A stretch of 64,000 nt of DNA, from the NCBI RefSeq assembly GCF_038446955.1, contig NZ_CP151803.1, forward strand, positions 3,286,001 to 3,350,000. Direction: 5' to 3'. The position numbers and the translations under genes were made by a program. Numbering within the stretch: position 1 is the first letter of the stretch; each line of letters begins with the position of its first letter. The notes under the pieces were generated by a model. The model did not search any database. It was not told where the DNA came from and saw nothing but the letters and a program-made list of their open reading frames with translations. Below are positions 51,256-59,972 of this stretch, piece after piece. The DNA comes from Pedobacter sp. FW305-3-2-15-E-R2A2. Its GTDB lineage: Bacteria; Bacteroidota; Bacteroidia; Sphingobacteriales; Sphingobacteriaceae.

Positions 51256-52515
51256 CTATTTCTTTAATTTTTTTGTTTTGAGCAGATAGGCCTCTAAAAA
51301 CCGGTCGATACCGTCGGTCGCATAACCTAAAAGTCTGGAATTTTCGCCAAGCTCAGAAGATGCGATCACCATTTTTTCTCTAATCTGCGTCATACAGTAA
51401 GTATTTATCGATTGCTGCATGGGCAACGTAATGTACTGCTTTGCTTTGGCAATCTGTCCGCTTAACACAATAAGTTCGGGATTAAATAACTGAATCAATA
51501 TAGAGATTCCCTTGCCCATATTGGCCCCAACGTTAGACAACAGCTGTATGGCATATTGATCGCCTCTGTTTGCTGCATTTATAATTGCTTCCGGTTTAAT
51601 CCTTTCCAGTTCTTCTTTCGATAGCTCGTTTAACATCGAGTTTTTACCTTGTAGAAGCCCTTCTTTAGCGGTTTTCGATAAAGCATTACCCGAGGCAATG
51701 GTTTCTAAACAACCGTGCTTTCCACAGTAACAAAGCGCTCCGTTTTCAATGAAAGGAATGTGCCCGAATTCGCCGGCAAAACCTGTAGCACCCCTTCTTA
51801 ATTTGCCATCCATGATGATTCCCAATCCGACACCCCAATCCATGAGCAATACCAGTGCGTTTTTTTTGCCCTTTGCAAGCCCATGTCGAAATTCAGCAAT
51901 GGCTGATCCGGCCATATCGTTCTGTATGATGACCGGTAAGTTAAGGGCTTTTTCAAAAGCTTGTACCAGAGGATGGTTTTCCTGGTTATCGATCAGGTAA
52001 CTGTAGTTCTCGCCTTGTTCTGTGTTCACCAATCCAGGCATGCCTACATAACAACCAATGATCATATTTTGATCAATAGCGGCTGTTTGTTGCAGCGCCT
52101 GAAGGTGTGGAAGTAAAATTGAAAAGAAATCAGTTCTGTTTTTAGAAATCGGAAGGGAAACAGTGGCCACCTCAGTCATAAAATTACAGTTGTTATCCAA
52201 AATGGCTATTTTGGTGTTAAACAGCTCAATATCAACACAGATGATCAGTGCTTTTTCATTTTTTAAAGCGTATAAATCCGGCCTGCGTCCGCCAATAGAC
52301 AATCCACTTCCTTTTTTTTCTATCCAACCCACATTCTGCAAATCTGTTAAAAGCTTTAGCATACTTGGTGTACTCAGACTTACAGCATCACATAGTGCGG
52401 ATATAGAGGAAGATCCTGTAGAAAAGAGATGCTTTAATATTTTATATTTATGGGTAAGGTGCTTATCGTTTTTACTTTCTGATAATATGATGTCTTTTAA
52501 TAAGGAAAGATCCAT
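51256..52515 (-). CDS. ROK-family transcriptional regulator
   Basis: 419 aa. The N-terminal winged HTH (KYKILKHLFSTGSSSISALCDAVSLSTPSMLKLLTDLQNVGWIEKKG) is joined to a ROK kinase-fold domain with ALIICVDIELFNTKIAILD, VLLMDWGVGLGIIMDGKLRRGATGFAGEFGHI and the zinc motif CYCGKHGCLE. Like NagC/XylR proteins it probably binds a sugar or sugar derivative and represses genes. It is divergent from the 3-keto-glycoside operon at 52743, whose intermediate is the likely effector. A 15-bp AT-rich palindrome in the spacer is a likely operator. Confidence 0.92.
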   Translation of the reverse strand: MDLSLLKDIILSESKNDKHLTHKYKILKHLFSTGSSSISALCDAVSLSTPSMLKLLTDLQNVGWIEKKGSGLSIGGRRPDLYALKNEKALIICVDIELFNTKIAILDNNCNFMTEVATVSLPISKNRTDFFSILLPHLQALQQTAAIDQNMIIGCYVGMPGLVNTEQGENYSYLIDNQENHPLVQAFEKALNLPVIIQNDMAGSAIAEFRHGLAKGKKNALVLLMDWGVGLGIIMDGKLRRGATGFAGEFGHIPFIENGALCYCGKHGCLETIASGNALSKTAKEGLLQGKNSMLNELSKEELERIKPEAIINAANRGDQYAIQLLSNVGANMGKGISILIQLFNPELIVLSGQIAKAKQYITLPMQQSINTYCMTQIREKMVIASSELGENSRLLGYATDGIDRFLEAYLLKTKKLKK

Positions 52516-52568
52516 TGGCTAATTGTATTTATTAAGATAAGATTCGTCAACTTAATTGAAAATTTTAT

Positions 52569-52611
52569 TAAACTAATTTTTTTTATTAAAAAAATCAGTT
52601 TATTGATAAAC
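52569..52611. promoter_or_regulatory. Palindromic operator candidates in the ROK/Gfo-Idh-MocA spacer
   Basis: TAAACTAATTTTTTT (52569-52583) and AAAAAAATCAGTTTA (52588-52602) are inverted arms with one mismatch and a 4-base centre. A second palindrome GTTTAT-TG-ATAAAC overlaps at 52598-52611. Both share TAAACT/AGTTTA half-sites and sit in the 227-base divergent spacer, where a ROK regulator would bind. Confidence 0.55.
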
Positions 52612-52742
52612 TTAAATAAAAAATGTCATTATATTTCCTAAACCAAACCGACTTATTTACAGTTTGTTTTCCGCAGTCAATATTTTATTTACCATAACAA
52701 CCTAACCACATTTTAATTTTTCGTAACACCAATTAATTAACA

Positions 52743-54023
52743 ATGGAACCAAAACACACAAACGAAACCAATACCAGAAGAGATTTTATTAAAAAAACAG
52801 CCGTCGGACTGGCGGCTTTCACCATAGTGCCACGCTATGTATTAGGCGGTACAGGTTTTATAGCGCCCAGCGACCGGCTAACTAAAGCCGTAATCGGAGT
52901 AGGATCCATGGGCCGTGGCCATTTTGGCTACGATGGAACACAAGTAGTGGCCATCTGCGACGTGGATACCAGACATATTGCAACAGCAGCATCAATGTTG
53001 GATAAAGGCGTTAAAACTTTTAGTGATTACCGCGAATTGCTGAAATTACCTGAAGTAGATATTGTACACATCGCCACTCCACCTCACTGGCATGGCATTA
53101 TGGCTGTTGATGCAGCCAATGCAGGCAAAGACATCTGGTGTGAAAAACCGATGACCCATACCATCGGCGAAGGTAAACGCGTGATGGAAGCCGTTCAGAA
53201 ACATGGCAGCATGTTCCGTCTAAATACCTGGTTCAGATTTAAAGATACTTTTTATGGAATGGGTACAACTGTAAAGCCAGTTAAGAAATTGGTGGACAGT
53301 GGTTTATTGGGTTGGCCGTTAAAGGTTACTGTAGGTAAACATACGGGTTACGACTGGAAGTTTTATTGGGTAGGGAAGGACAATCTTGCTCCTCAGCCTG
53401 TGCCACCCGAACTGGATTACGACAGATGGCTTGGCCCGGCACCTTACAAACCGTACAATGAACACCGCGTTCATCAGACTTTCCGTGGTTATTGGGATTA
53501 TGATGGCGGTGGTTTGAGTGATATGGGACAGCATTATATCGACCCGATCCAATACTTTTTAGGCAAGGATGATACAAGTCCGGTTTCTGTTGAAATAGAT
53601 GCCCCGCAACAACATACGGATGCAGTTGGGACCTGGAGAAGGATTACTTATACTTATGCAGATGGCTGTCAGATCATTTTAGATGGCGAAGGAAAAGATA
53701 CCAATGTCCCTTATATTGAAGGGCCTAAAGGTAAACTGTATCCTGGGTTTAAATCAGATATCCCAGACCTGGAAAGGAAACTGGCCGCATTCCCGGACCC
53801 TGCGCCGCAAATGACGGATTTTGTAACCTCTGTGAAAACCAGACAAAAGTTTGCTTTGAATGAAGAGAATGGACATCGCTCGTGTAATATTGTGAATATG
53901 GGATTGGTGGCGTTGAGACTGGGTCGTTCCTTAAAGTTTGATCCTGTAAAACAGGAGTTTATTGATGATGAAGGTGCAAACAGATTGATTAATCCAGTAA
54001 TGCGTGCCCCTTTTTCTATCTAA
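52743..54023 (+). CDS. Gfo/Idh/MocA-family oxidoreductase, Tat-exported (glycoside 3-oxidation type)
   Basis: 426 aa. A twin-arginine-type signal is present (TRRDFIKKTAVGLAAFTIVPRYVLGG, the Bacteroidota form). The Rossmann part has AVIGVGSMGRGHF, VAICDVD, VDIVHIATPPHWHGIMAVDAANAGKDIWCEKPMTH (EKP), and the C-terminal domain has GGGLSDMGQHYIDPIQYFLG (the Asp/His pair that binds substrate). It is the first gene of an operon with a DUF1080 enzyme and a second paralogue, which suggests it oxidises a glycoside C3-OH to a keto group with bound NAD. The precise sugar is not known. Confidence 0.92.
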   Translation: MEPKHTNETNTRRDFIKKTAVGLAAFTIVPRYVLGGTGFIAPSDRLTKAVIGVGSMGRGHFGYDGTQVVAICDVDTRHIATAASMLDKGVKTFSDYRELLKLPEVDIVHIATPPHWHGIMAVDAANAGKDIWCEKPMTHTIGEGKRVMEAVQKHGSMFRLNTWFRFKDTFYGMGTTVKPVKKLVDSGLLGWPLKVTVGKHTGYDWKFYWVGKDNLAPQPVPPELDYDRWLGPAPYKPYNEHRVHQTFRGYWDYDGGGLSDMGQHYIDPIQYFLGKDDTSPVSVEIDAPQQHTDAVGTWRRITYTYADGCQIILDGEGKDTNVPYIEGPKGKLYPGFKSDIPDLERKLAAFPDPAPQMTDFVTSVKTRQKFALNEENGHRSCNIVNMGLVALRLGRSLKFDPVKQEFIDDEGANRLINPVMRAPFSI

Positions 54024-54074
54024 CTAAATAGCGATTTTAACTACAATTCAGATTAACATTTTACACATATCATA

Positions 54075-57000
54075 ATGATAAGAAAGATATTCTTTATCCT
54101 GCTAGCGGTAATCATGCTGCAAAATGTAGCACAGGCACAGGAGAAAAAAGACCAACGTACGGTAACGACGCGCATTGCTGATTTGCTCGCCCAAATGCCC
54201 GCAAAGGATGCAGGACTGCTGAAAAATAACATCAACGACATCGCTCGGCTGGGAGAAGAGGGCTATATCACACTCATTACCGGACTTACTGCGCCAGGCA
54301 AGGGAAATAACTCGCTATTGGAATATGCAATTGGCGGTTTCTCTGCGTATGTTACCCAGACCGGACAGGAAAACTGGCGAAAAATGGCCGTTGCTGCCTA
54401 TTGCAAAGCTTTACCAAAGCTTACTGATCCGCAAAATAAATCATTTATCATCAGCCAGCTGGAGCTTGTGGGTAAAGAGGATGCGATTCCTTGTTTACAA
54501 GGTTTTTTAGCAGATCCTCTATTGGCAGATCCGGCAGGAAGAGCTTTGGTTAAAATCAATACTGTTGCCTCAAAAACAACATTGTTAAACGCCCTGAGCC
54601 AGGCAAATGGCGCGGCAAAACTTTCCATCATCGAAGCTTTAGGTGATAGCCGTTTTAAGGATGCTGCTCCGGCGATTAATGCCCTGGCGGTAAGTAATGA
54701 TGCCAATACCACCAAGGTTGCATTATATGCACTTGCTTACATTGCAGATCCTTCTTCGGAAAATGTACTTGCTGCAGCGGCCGAAAAAAGTGGTTATCAA
54801 TTTGAAAGTACCAATGCGACCGCCGATTATCTGATCTATGCAAAACAGTTGTTGGAAAATGGAAATACTGCCCTTGCAGAACAAATTGGAAAAAAACTAA
54901 TGTCTAAAACTGCTGCTGATGAGCAGGTACGTGTTCGCACTTCTGCTTTAAAGCTTTTGGTGGAGGCAAATAAAGAAGGCAATCAACAGCTTCTGCTGGA
55001 TGCTGCCGGCGACAAAAATGCATTGTATCGTGCTACAGCCTTAAAGTTCGCTGTTCCGTATGTAACGGCTGCTTCAACAGGGGCATGGGTTAAAAAGCTG
55101 GGACAGGTTGATGAGGAGGCGAAAGCTGATCTTGTCTATATGCTTGGCGAAAGCAATGCGAAGGAAGCTTTGCCTGCAATATTAAAATTATTGAAGAGTA
55201 AAAATCAAAAAGTTAAACTGGCGGCCATCAATGCGGCTACAAATATTGGCCAGGAACAGGTTCTTGGCGATTTACTACAGGTAATGAGCAAAGGTGATGC
55301 TACCGATATTGCTGCTGTTTCCGGAGTGATCGACCGAATGAAAGGCAATGACATTCCGGCAAAAGTTGCCGCTGCCATTCCCAATGCAAAACCGGAGGTA
55401 CAGATTGCATTGATCAATATCCTTGCCTCACGTGCTGCAAATAGCCAATTGAATGCGGTTTATGCGCAAATGAAAAGTAAAAATCCGCAGGTACAACAAG
55501 CCGCATATACTGCTTTAAGTGCGGTGGTGGTAAATGGCGATTTGCCGAAGTTGTTTACTTTACTGAATGAAAATTCCGGAACGCAGGAACTGGCAGTACA
55601 AGCAGCAATTATAGCCGCAGTAAATGGCCCTGGTGATCAAACAGCACAGGTAGACGCGGTATTGCAGCAAATGAATACTGCTCCCGAAAATAAGAAACTA
55701 TTATATTATAAAGTTCTTGCAAATTTAGGTGGCGAGCAGTCCTTAAAAGCCGTGTCTGATGGCTATGCTTCCGGTAATGAGCAAACTCAACAAGTGGCTT
55801 TAGAGGCTTTATCTGCCTGGACCGATGGAACTGCTGCAGCAACATTGATCAAAATTGCCCGTGAGACCAAAAATCCGGCTTTCCTGAATACCGCGATTAA
55901 TGGTTATTTGCGTGCCGTAAAAGAAAGTACGGCTCCTGCAGAACAGAAATTGTTGCTGCTGCGCAATGCAATGGCAGTGGCACAAACTGCGGAACAGAAA
56001 AATCAGATCTTAAAGGCTACTGAACAAGCTAAATGTTTTAATGCGATCGTTTTTGCAGGTAAATATTTAGATGACGCTGCTTTACAACAGGCGGCAGCAA
56101 ATGCAGTCATGAACATCACAATGGCTGGCGAGTATAACGGGGAGCTGGTTAAAGGCTTGCTGAATAAAACAATCGCGGTGATCACCGGTGGTGATAGCGG
56201 TTATCAAAAAGAAGGAATGCGCAAATATATTGCTGAAATGAAAGCAGGAGCGGGTTTCGTATCGATGTTTAATGGAACGGATCTGACGGGATGGAAAGGT
56301 CTTGTTGCGGACCCAATTAAACGCTCAAAAATGGATGCCAAAACATTGGAGGCTGAACAGAAAAAGGCAGATGCAAAAGCTTTAGACAGCTGGAAGGTGG
56401 CAAACGGAGAATTACAGTTTGCAAGTCATGGCGACAACCTGGTTACGGCCAAAAAATATGGCGATTTTGAAATGCTGGTAGACTGGAAAATCATCGATGA
56501 TAAAAAAGGAGAAGGGGATGCAGGGATCTATCTTCGTGGTACACCACAGGTTCAGATCTGGGACAATGCACGTATAAAAGTAGGTGCCCAGGTAGGTTCA
56601 GGCGGTTTGTATAACAATCAGGTGAACGAAAGCAAACCACTGACGGTTGCTGACAATAAACTGGATGAATGGAATACCTTCCGTATTTTGATGAAAGGCG
56701 ACCGCGTGACGGTTTATTTAAACGGTGTGCTGGTAACAGACAATGTGATCCTTGAAAATTATTGGGATAAGAACATGGCGATCTTTGCAGAAGAGCAGAT
56801 TGAGCTGCAGGCGCATGGTTCTCCGGTAGCTTATCGCGATCTGTATATCAGGGAACTTCCACGTGTGAAACCTTTTGAATTGACTGCACAGGAGAAAAAA
56901 GAAGGTTATAAAGTGCTTTTTGATGGAACCAATATGCACAACTGGATGGGTAATACCACTGATTATGTGATCGAAGATGGAAACATTGCCATTCGTCCGA

Positions 57001-57494
57001 AACCAGGAAAAGGTTCTGGTGGTAACTTATTTACCAAAGAAGAGTTTAGCGATTTCGTGTACCGTTTTGAGTTTCAACTGACACCGGGTGCGAACAATGG
57101 TTTAGGGATCAGGGCTCCTTTAGAAGGAGATGCTGCTTATCAGGGGATGGAATTACAGATCCTGGATAGTGAAGCACCGATCTATAAAGACCTGCATATT
57201 TACCAATACCACGGTTCTATCTATGGTACCATCCCTGCAAAAAGAGGATTTTTAAAACCTGTAGGAGAATGGAATTATGAAGAGGTAATTGTCAAAGGTC
57301 CTAAAATTAAAGTGATCCTGAATGGAACAGTGATTCTTGATGCCGACATTACTGAGGCCAGAAAAAATGGTGCAGCCGATGGTCAGCCTCATCCTGGATT
57401 AATGCGTAACAGTGGCCATATTGGCTTCCTGGGTCATGGTTCCCCGGTACAGTTCAGGAACATCAGAATCAAAGACCTGAGCAAAAGAAAATAA
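54075..57494 (+). CDS. HEAT-repeat protein fused to two 3-keto-glycoside hydrolase (DUF1080) domains
   Basis: 1139 aa. Signal peptide 1-22. Residues about 30-720 are alpha-solenoid HEAT/ARM-like repeats. DUF1080 domain 1 spans about 725-930 (FVSMFNGTDLTGWKG, DAGIYLRGTPQVQIWD, EWNTFRILMKGDRVTVYLNG) and domain 2 about 943-1137 (YKVLFDGTNMHNWMG, NNGLGIRAPLEGDAAYQGMELQILD, HIGFLGHGSPVQFRNIRI). The fold is a concanavalin-like beta-sandwich known to cleave 3-keto-disaccharides by elimination/hydration. It lies between two Gfo/Idh/MocA genes. The long solenoid and two catalytic-type domains in one chain are unusual and may serve as scaffold. Confidence 0.9.
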   Translation: MIRKIFFILLAVIMLQNVAQAQEKKDQRTVTTRIADLLAQMPAKDAGLLKNNINDIARLGEEGYITLITGLTAPGKGNNSLLEYAIGGFSAYVTQTGQENWRKMAVAAYCKALPKLTDPQNKSFIISQLELVGKEDAIPCLQGFLADPLLADPAGRALVKINTVASKTTLLNALSQANGAAKLSIIEALGDSRFKDAAPAINALAVSNDANTTKVALYALAYIADPSSENVLAAAAEKSGYQFESTNATADYLIYAKQLLENGNTALAEQIGKKLMSKTAADEQVRVRTSALKLLVEANKEGNQQLLLDAAGDKNALYRATALKFAVPYVTAASTGAWVKKLGQVDEEAKADLVYMLGESNAKEALPAILKLLKSKNQKVKLAAINAATNIGQEQVLGDLLQVMSKGDATDIAAVSGVIDRMKGNDIPAKVAAAIPNAKPEVQIALINILASRAANSQLNAVYAQMKSKNPQVQQAAYTALSAVVVNGDLPKLFTLLNENSGTQELAVQAAIIAAVNGPGDQTAQVDAVLQQMNTAPENKKLLYYKVLANLGGEQSLKAVSDGYASGNEQTQQVALEALSAWTDGTAAATLIKIARETKNPAFLNTAINGYLRAVKESTAPAEQKLLLLRNAMAVAQTAEQKNQILKATEQAKCFNAIVFAGKYLDDAALQQAAANAVMNITMAGEYNGELVKGLLNKTIAVITGGDSGYQKEGMRKYIAEMKAGAGFVSMFNGTDLTGWKGLVADPIKRSKMDAKTLEAEQKKADAKALDSWKVANGELQFASHGDNLVTAKKYGDFEMLVDWKIIDDKKGEGDAGIYLRGTPQVQIWDNARIKVGAQVGSGGLYNNQVNESKPLTVADNKLDEWNTFRILMKGDRVTVYLNGVLVTDNVILENYWDKNMAIFAEEQIELQAHGSPVAYRDLYIRELPRVKPFELTAQEKKEGYKVLFDGTNMHNWMGNTTDYVIEDGNIAIRPKPGKGSGGNLFTKEEFSDFVYRFEFQLTPGANNGLGIRAPLEGDAAYQGMELQILDSEAPIYKDLHIYQYHGSIYGTIPAKRGFLKPVGEWNYEEVIVKGPKIKVILNGTVILDADITEARKNGAADGQPHPGLMRNSGHIGFLGHGSPVQFRNIRIKDLSKRK

Positions 57495-57572
57495 ATCCGG
57501 ACACAGGCAAACAAAAAGCCCGCAAGGGCGACAAAAAATATTGGTAATATCGTAATACAAAAGAATATAAAA

Positions 57573-59030
57573 ATGACTGAAGAGCATAAAGATTCAGCGG
57601 CAAATAGTTCAAGAAGAAACTTTATTAAAACAACCGCACTGGCAGCGGCAGGATTTATGATTGTACCCCGCCATGTATTGGGCGGTAAAGGATTTTTAGC
57701 CCCCAGCGACCGCCTTATGGTTGCTGGTGTTGGCGTAGGTGGGAAAGGAGAGAGTGACCTGGAAAGAGTCTATAGTGGTGGTAAATCTGATATTGCCTTT
57801 CTGTGTGATGTAGATGATAGAAGAGCCGCAGGATCGGTTAAGCGTTTCCCTAAAGCAAAATACTATAAAGATTACCGGCAGATGCTGGATAAGGAAGCCA
57901 AAAATATTGATGGTGTAGTCATCTCCACACCAGACCATACCCATGCGATGATTGCCATGGCGGCGATGCAACTTGGGAAACATGTGTATGTTCAAAAGCC
58001 TTTAACCCATGATATTTTCGAAGCACGCAAGCTGACAGAAGCGGCAAAGCGTTATCAGGTAGTTACCCAAATGGGGAACCAGGGGGCTTCGGGCGATGGT
58101 GTGAGACAGCTGCAGGATTGGTGCGACGCCGGTCTGATCGGTAAGGTGGAAACGGTCTATTGCTGGACAGACCGTCCGGTATGGCCTCAGGGAATTTTGT
58201 GGCCTTCTACGGCTGCTGCGATTCCGCCAGAACTGGATTGGGACTTGTGGTTGGGTTGTGCTCCTTACAAGCCTTACATCGATAAAATGGTTCCTTTTAA
58301 CTGGAGAGGCTGGTGGGATTATGGTACAGGTGCCATTGGCGATATGGGCTGTCACCTTGTCGAACCGCCTTTTAGAATATTGGGGCTGGACACACCAATA
58401 GATGTACAGTGCAGTGTTGGAAGTATTTATGTAGATGAATTTCAAAGAGGATATTTTCCTGATAGCTGTCCTCCCTCAAGTCATGTGATCATGACTTTTG
58501 AGAAGACGAAAAAAACAAAAGGTAACCTGGAACTGCATTGGATGGATGGGGGAATTAAACCTGAGCGTCCGGAAGAACTGGAGGCAAACGAAGCTTTTGG
58601 TGCAAATGGAGTACTGTTCGTTGGAACGAAAGGAAAAATGATGTGTGATGTGTATGGTGCTAATCCAAGATTATTGCCATTATCCCGCAATGCAGAAGAC
58701 CGGACCAAAAAGAAAACTCCTCTGGTACCAGGGGGTGTTGATGGCCATTATACCCAATGGGCAGAAGCAGCGATTGCAGGTTATGGCAAAATAAACCTGA
58801 GTTCACCATTCGAAACTGCAGGTCCGCTTACAGAAACACTTTTAATTGCAAATTTAGCGATTAGAGGAACTGATGTAAGGAGAACTAAAGCCGATGGCAA
58901 TGGTTTTGACTATCCAGGAAGAGACATTAAGTTGCTTTGGGACAAACAGAATCTCAGGGTAAGTAATTTTGACGAAGTAAATCAGTTTGTAAAACGCGAA
59001 TACCGTCAGGGCTGGAGCCTTGGCGTATAA
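57573..59030 (+). CDS. Gfo/Idh/MocA-family oxidoreductase, Tat-exported (second paralogue)
   Basis: 485 aa with a twin-arginine-like signal (SRRNFIKTTALAAAGFMIVPRHVLGG). The Rossmann part has MVAGVGVGGKGESDL, IAFLCDVDDRRA, VVISTPDHTHAMIAMAAMQLGKHVYVQKPLTH (QKP instead of EKP). The C-terminal domain has DYGTGAIGDMGCHLVEPPFRILGL, the Asp-Met-Gly-Cys-His active-site block of the longer members of the family. About 60 residues longer than the gene at 52743 and clearly a different subgroup, so it may act on a different step or sugar. It starts 78 bases after the DUF1080 gene. Confidence 0.92.
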   Translation: MTEEHKDSAANSSRRNFIKTTALAAAGFMIVPRHVLGGKGFLAPSDRLMVAGVGVGGKGESDLERVYSGGKSDIAFLCDVDDRRAAGSVKRFPKAKYYKDYRQMLDKEAKNIDGVVISTPDHTHAMIAMAAMQLGKHVYVQKPLTHDIFEARKLTEAAKRYQVVTQMGNQGASGDGVRQLQDWCDAGLIGKVETVYCWTDRPVWPQGILWPSTAAAIPPELDWDLWLGCAPYKPYIDKMVPFNWRGWWDYGTGAIGDMGCHLVEPPFRILGLDTPIDVQCSVGSIYVDEFQRGYFPDSCPPSSHVIMTFEKTKKTKGNLELHWMDGGIKPERPEELEANEAFGANGVLFVGTKGKMMCDVYGANPRLLPLSRNAEDRTKKKTPLVPGGVDGHYTQWAEAAIAGYGKINLSSPFETAGPLTETLLIANLAIRGTDVRRTKADGNGFDYPGRDIKLLWDKQNLRVSNFDEVNQFVKREYRQGWSLGV

Positions 59031-59042
59031 ACGGATAAATGC

Positions 59043-59825
59043 TTAAGATATGACCACATGCGATGTGACGACCCTGTTGATCGCATCGGTCATATTACAA
59101 GCCCCCGTTTTAGCGATAATGTGCTTTCGATGACTTTTTACGGTTTCAATAGCTAAATTCATCCGGGAAGCAATCTCCTTTGTGGTATGCCCTAATCTTA
59201 CGAGTTCCAATACCTGCTTTTCTCTGTCAGAGAGCTTAACTAAAGTTTCGGAGAATTTTTGTTCATAGCAAAGCTGATAAGTTCCCGATTTCAATAACCT
59301 ATGGATGCTGAGATTAATAGTCTGGTCATATTGAAAACCCGTAATGTCGGTGCAGTTGACATACTCTATTGCTGGCTTTCCATCCTCGGTAAACTCCATA
59401 AATGTACTCTGCCTTAAAATGTGAATATAATCATTGGCGGTAGTCTTCAGTCTGAGATTGTAACTAAATCTAAGTTTATCCCGTTGTGCCGACGGCACGT
59501 TGTAGTAGTAGTTGAAAATGGCACTATGCACGGCTCTTAGCTTTTGAACATCTTGCGAATGAATAATACTGAGCGTAAAACCAAAGCCTTTCTCCATAAA
59601 TATTTCTCTGTTATAGCCCAGGATATTCTTAACAGAAGCGCTTATGAAAACGTACTGCATCGTGCTCCAGTTAAAAATACAAGAGTAACCCGGGTTGATC
59701 TTTGCATCCAGGTATTTTGGAATGGAATCGGGCTGGAATAATCCAATAGCATTCATTTTTGATTTATCAGGGTAACCGGCCAATAGGTATAGTTCACCCG
59801 GGGTTAGGTTTTGATGAGAACTCAT
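59043..59825 (-). CDS. PAS-domain LuxR-family transcriptional regulator
   Basis: 260 aa. The N-terminal 160 residues are a PAS domain (CIFNWSTMQYVFISASVKNILGYNREIFMEKGFGFTLSIIHSQD...LRFSYNLRLKTT...), common in Bacteroidota LuxR regulators. The C-terminal HTH is LSDREKQVLELVRLGHTTKEIASRMNLAIETVKSHRKHIIAKTG. There is no receiver domain, so it is likely controlled by the PAS ligand or a partner protein. It is convergent with the Gfo/Idh/MocA gene (12-base gap). Confidence 0.93.
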   Translation of the reverse strand: MSSHQNLTPGELYLLAGYPDKSKMNAIGLFQPDSIPKYLDAKINPGYSCIFNWSTMQYVFISASVKNILGYNREIFMEKGFGFTLSIIHSQDVQKLRAVHSAIFNYYYNVPSAQRDKLRFSYNLRLKTTANDYIHILRQSTFMEFTEDGKPAIEYVNCTDITGFQYDQTINLSIHRLLKSGTYQLCYEQKFSETLVKLSDREKQVLELVRLGHTTKEIASRMNLAIETVKSHRKHIIAKTGACNMTDAINRVVTSHVVIS

Positions 59826-59972
59826 GCGTTAAATTATGGTGGAAGATAAATATAAATAAATATTTGCATTCGCTGATCATCAATTGATTAATAATCACTC
59901 TTTTGAGGGATTGTTGGGAGGTGTGATAATGAGGATATTCGATGTGCTAGTTGACCTTCAAAATCATTTGTT

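Noticed and set aside
57518-57530. GCCC-GCAA-GGGC mini-hairpin between DUF1080 and the second oxidoreductase gene
   Set aside because: Four-base stem only; insufficient as a terminator, and the genes are probably co-transcribed.
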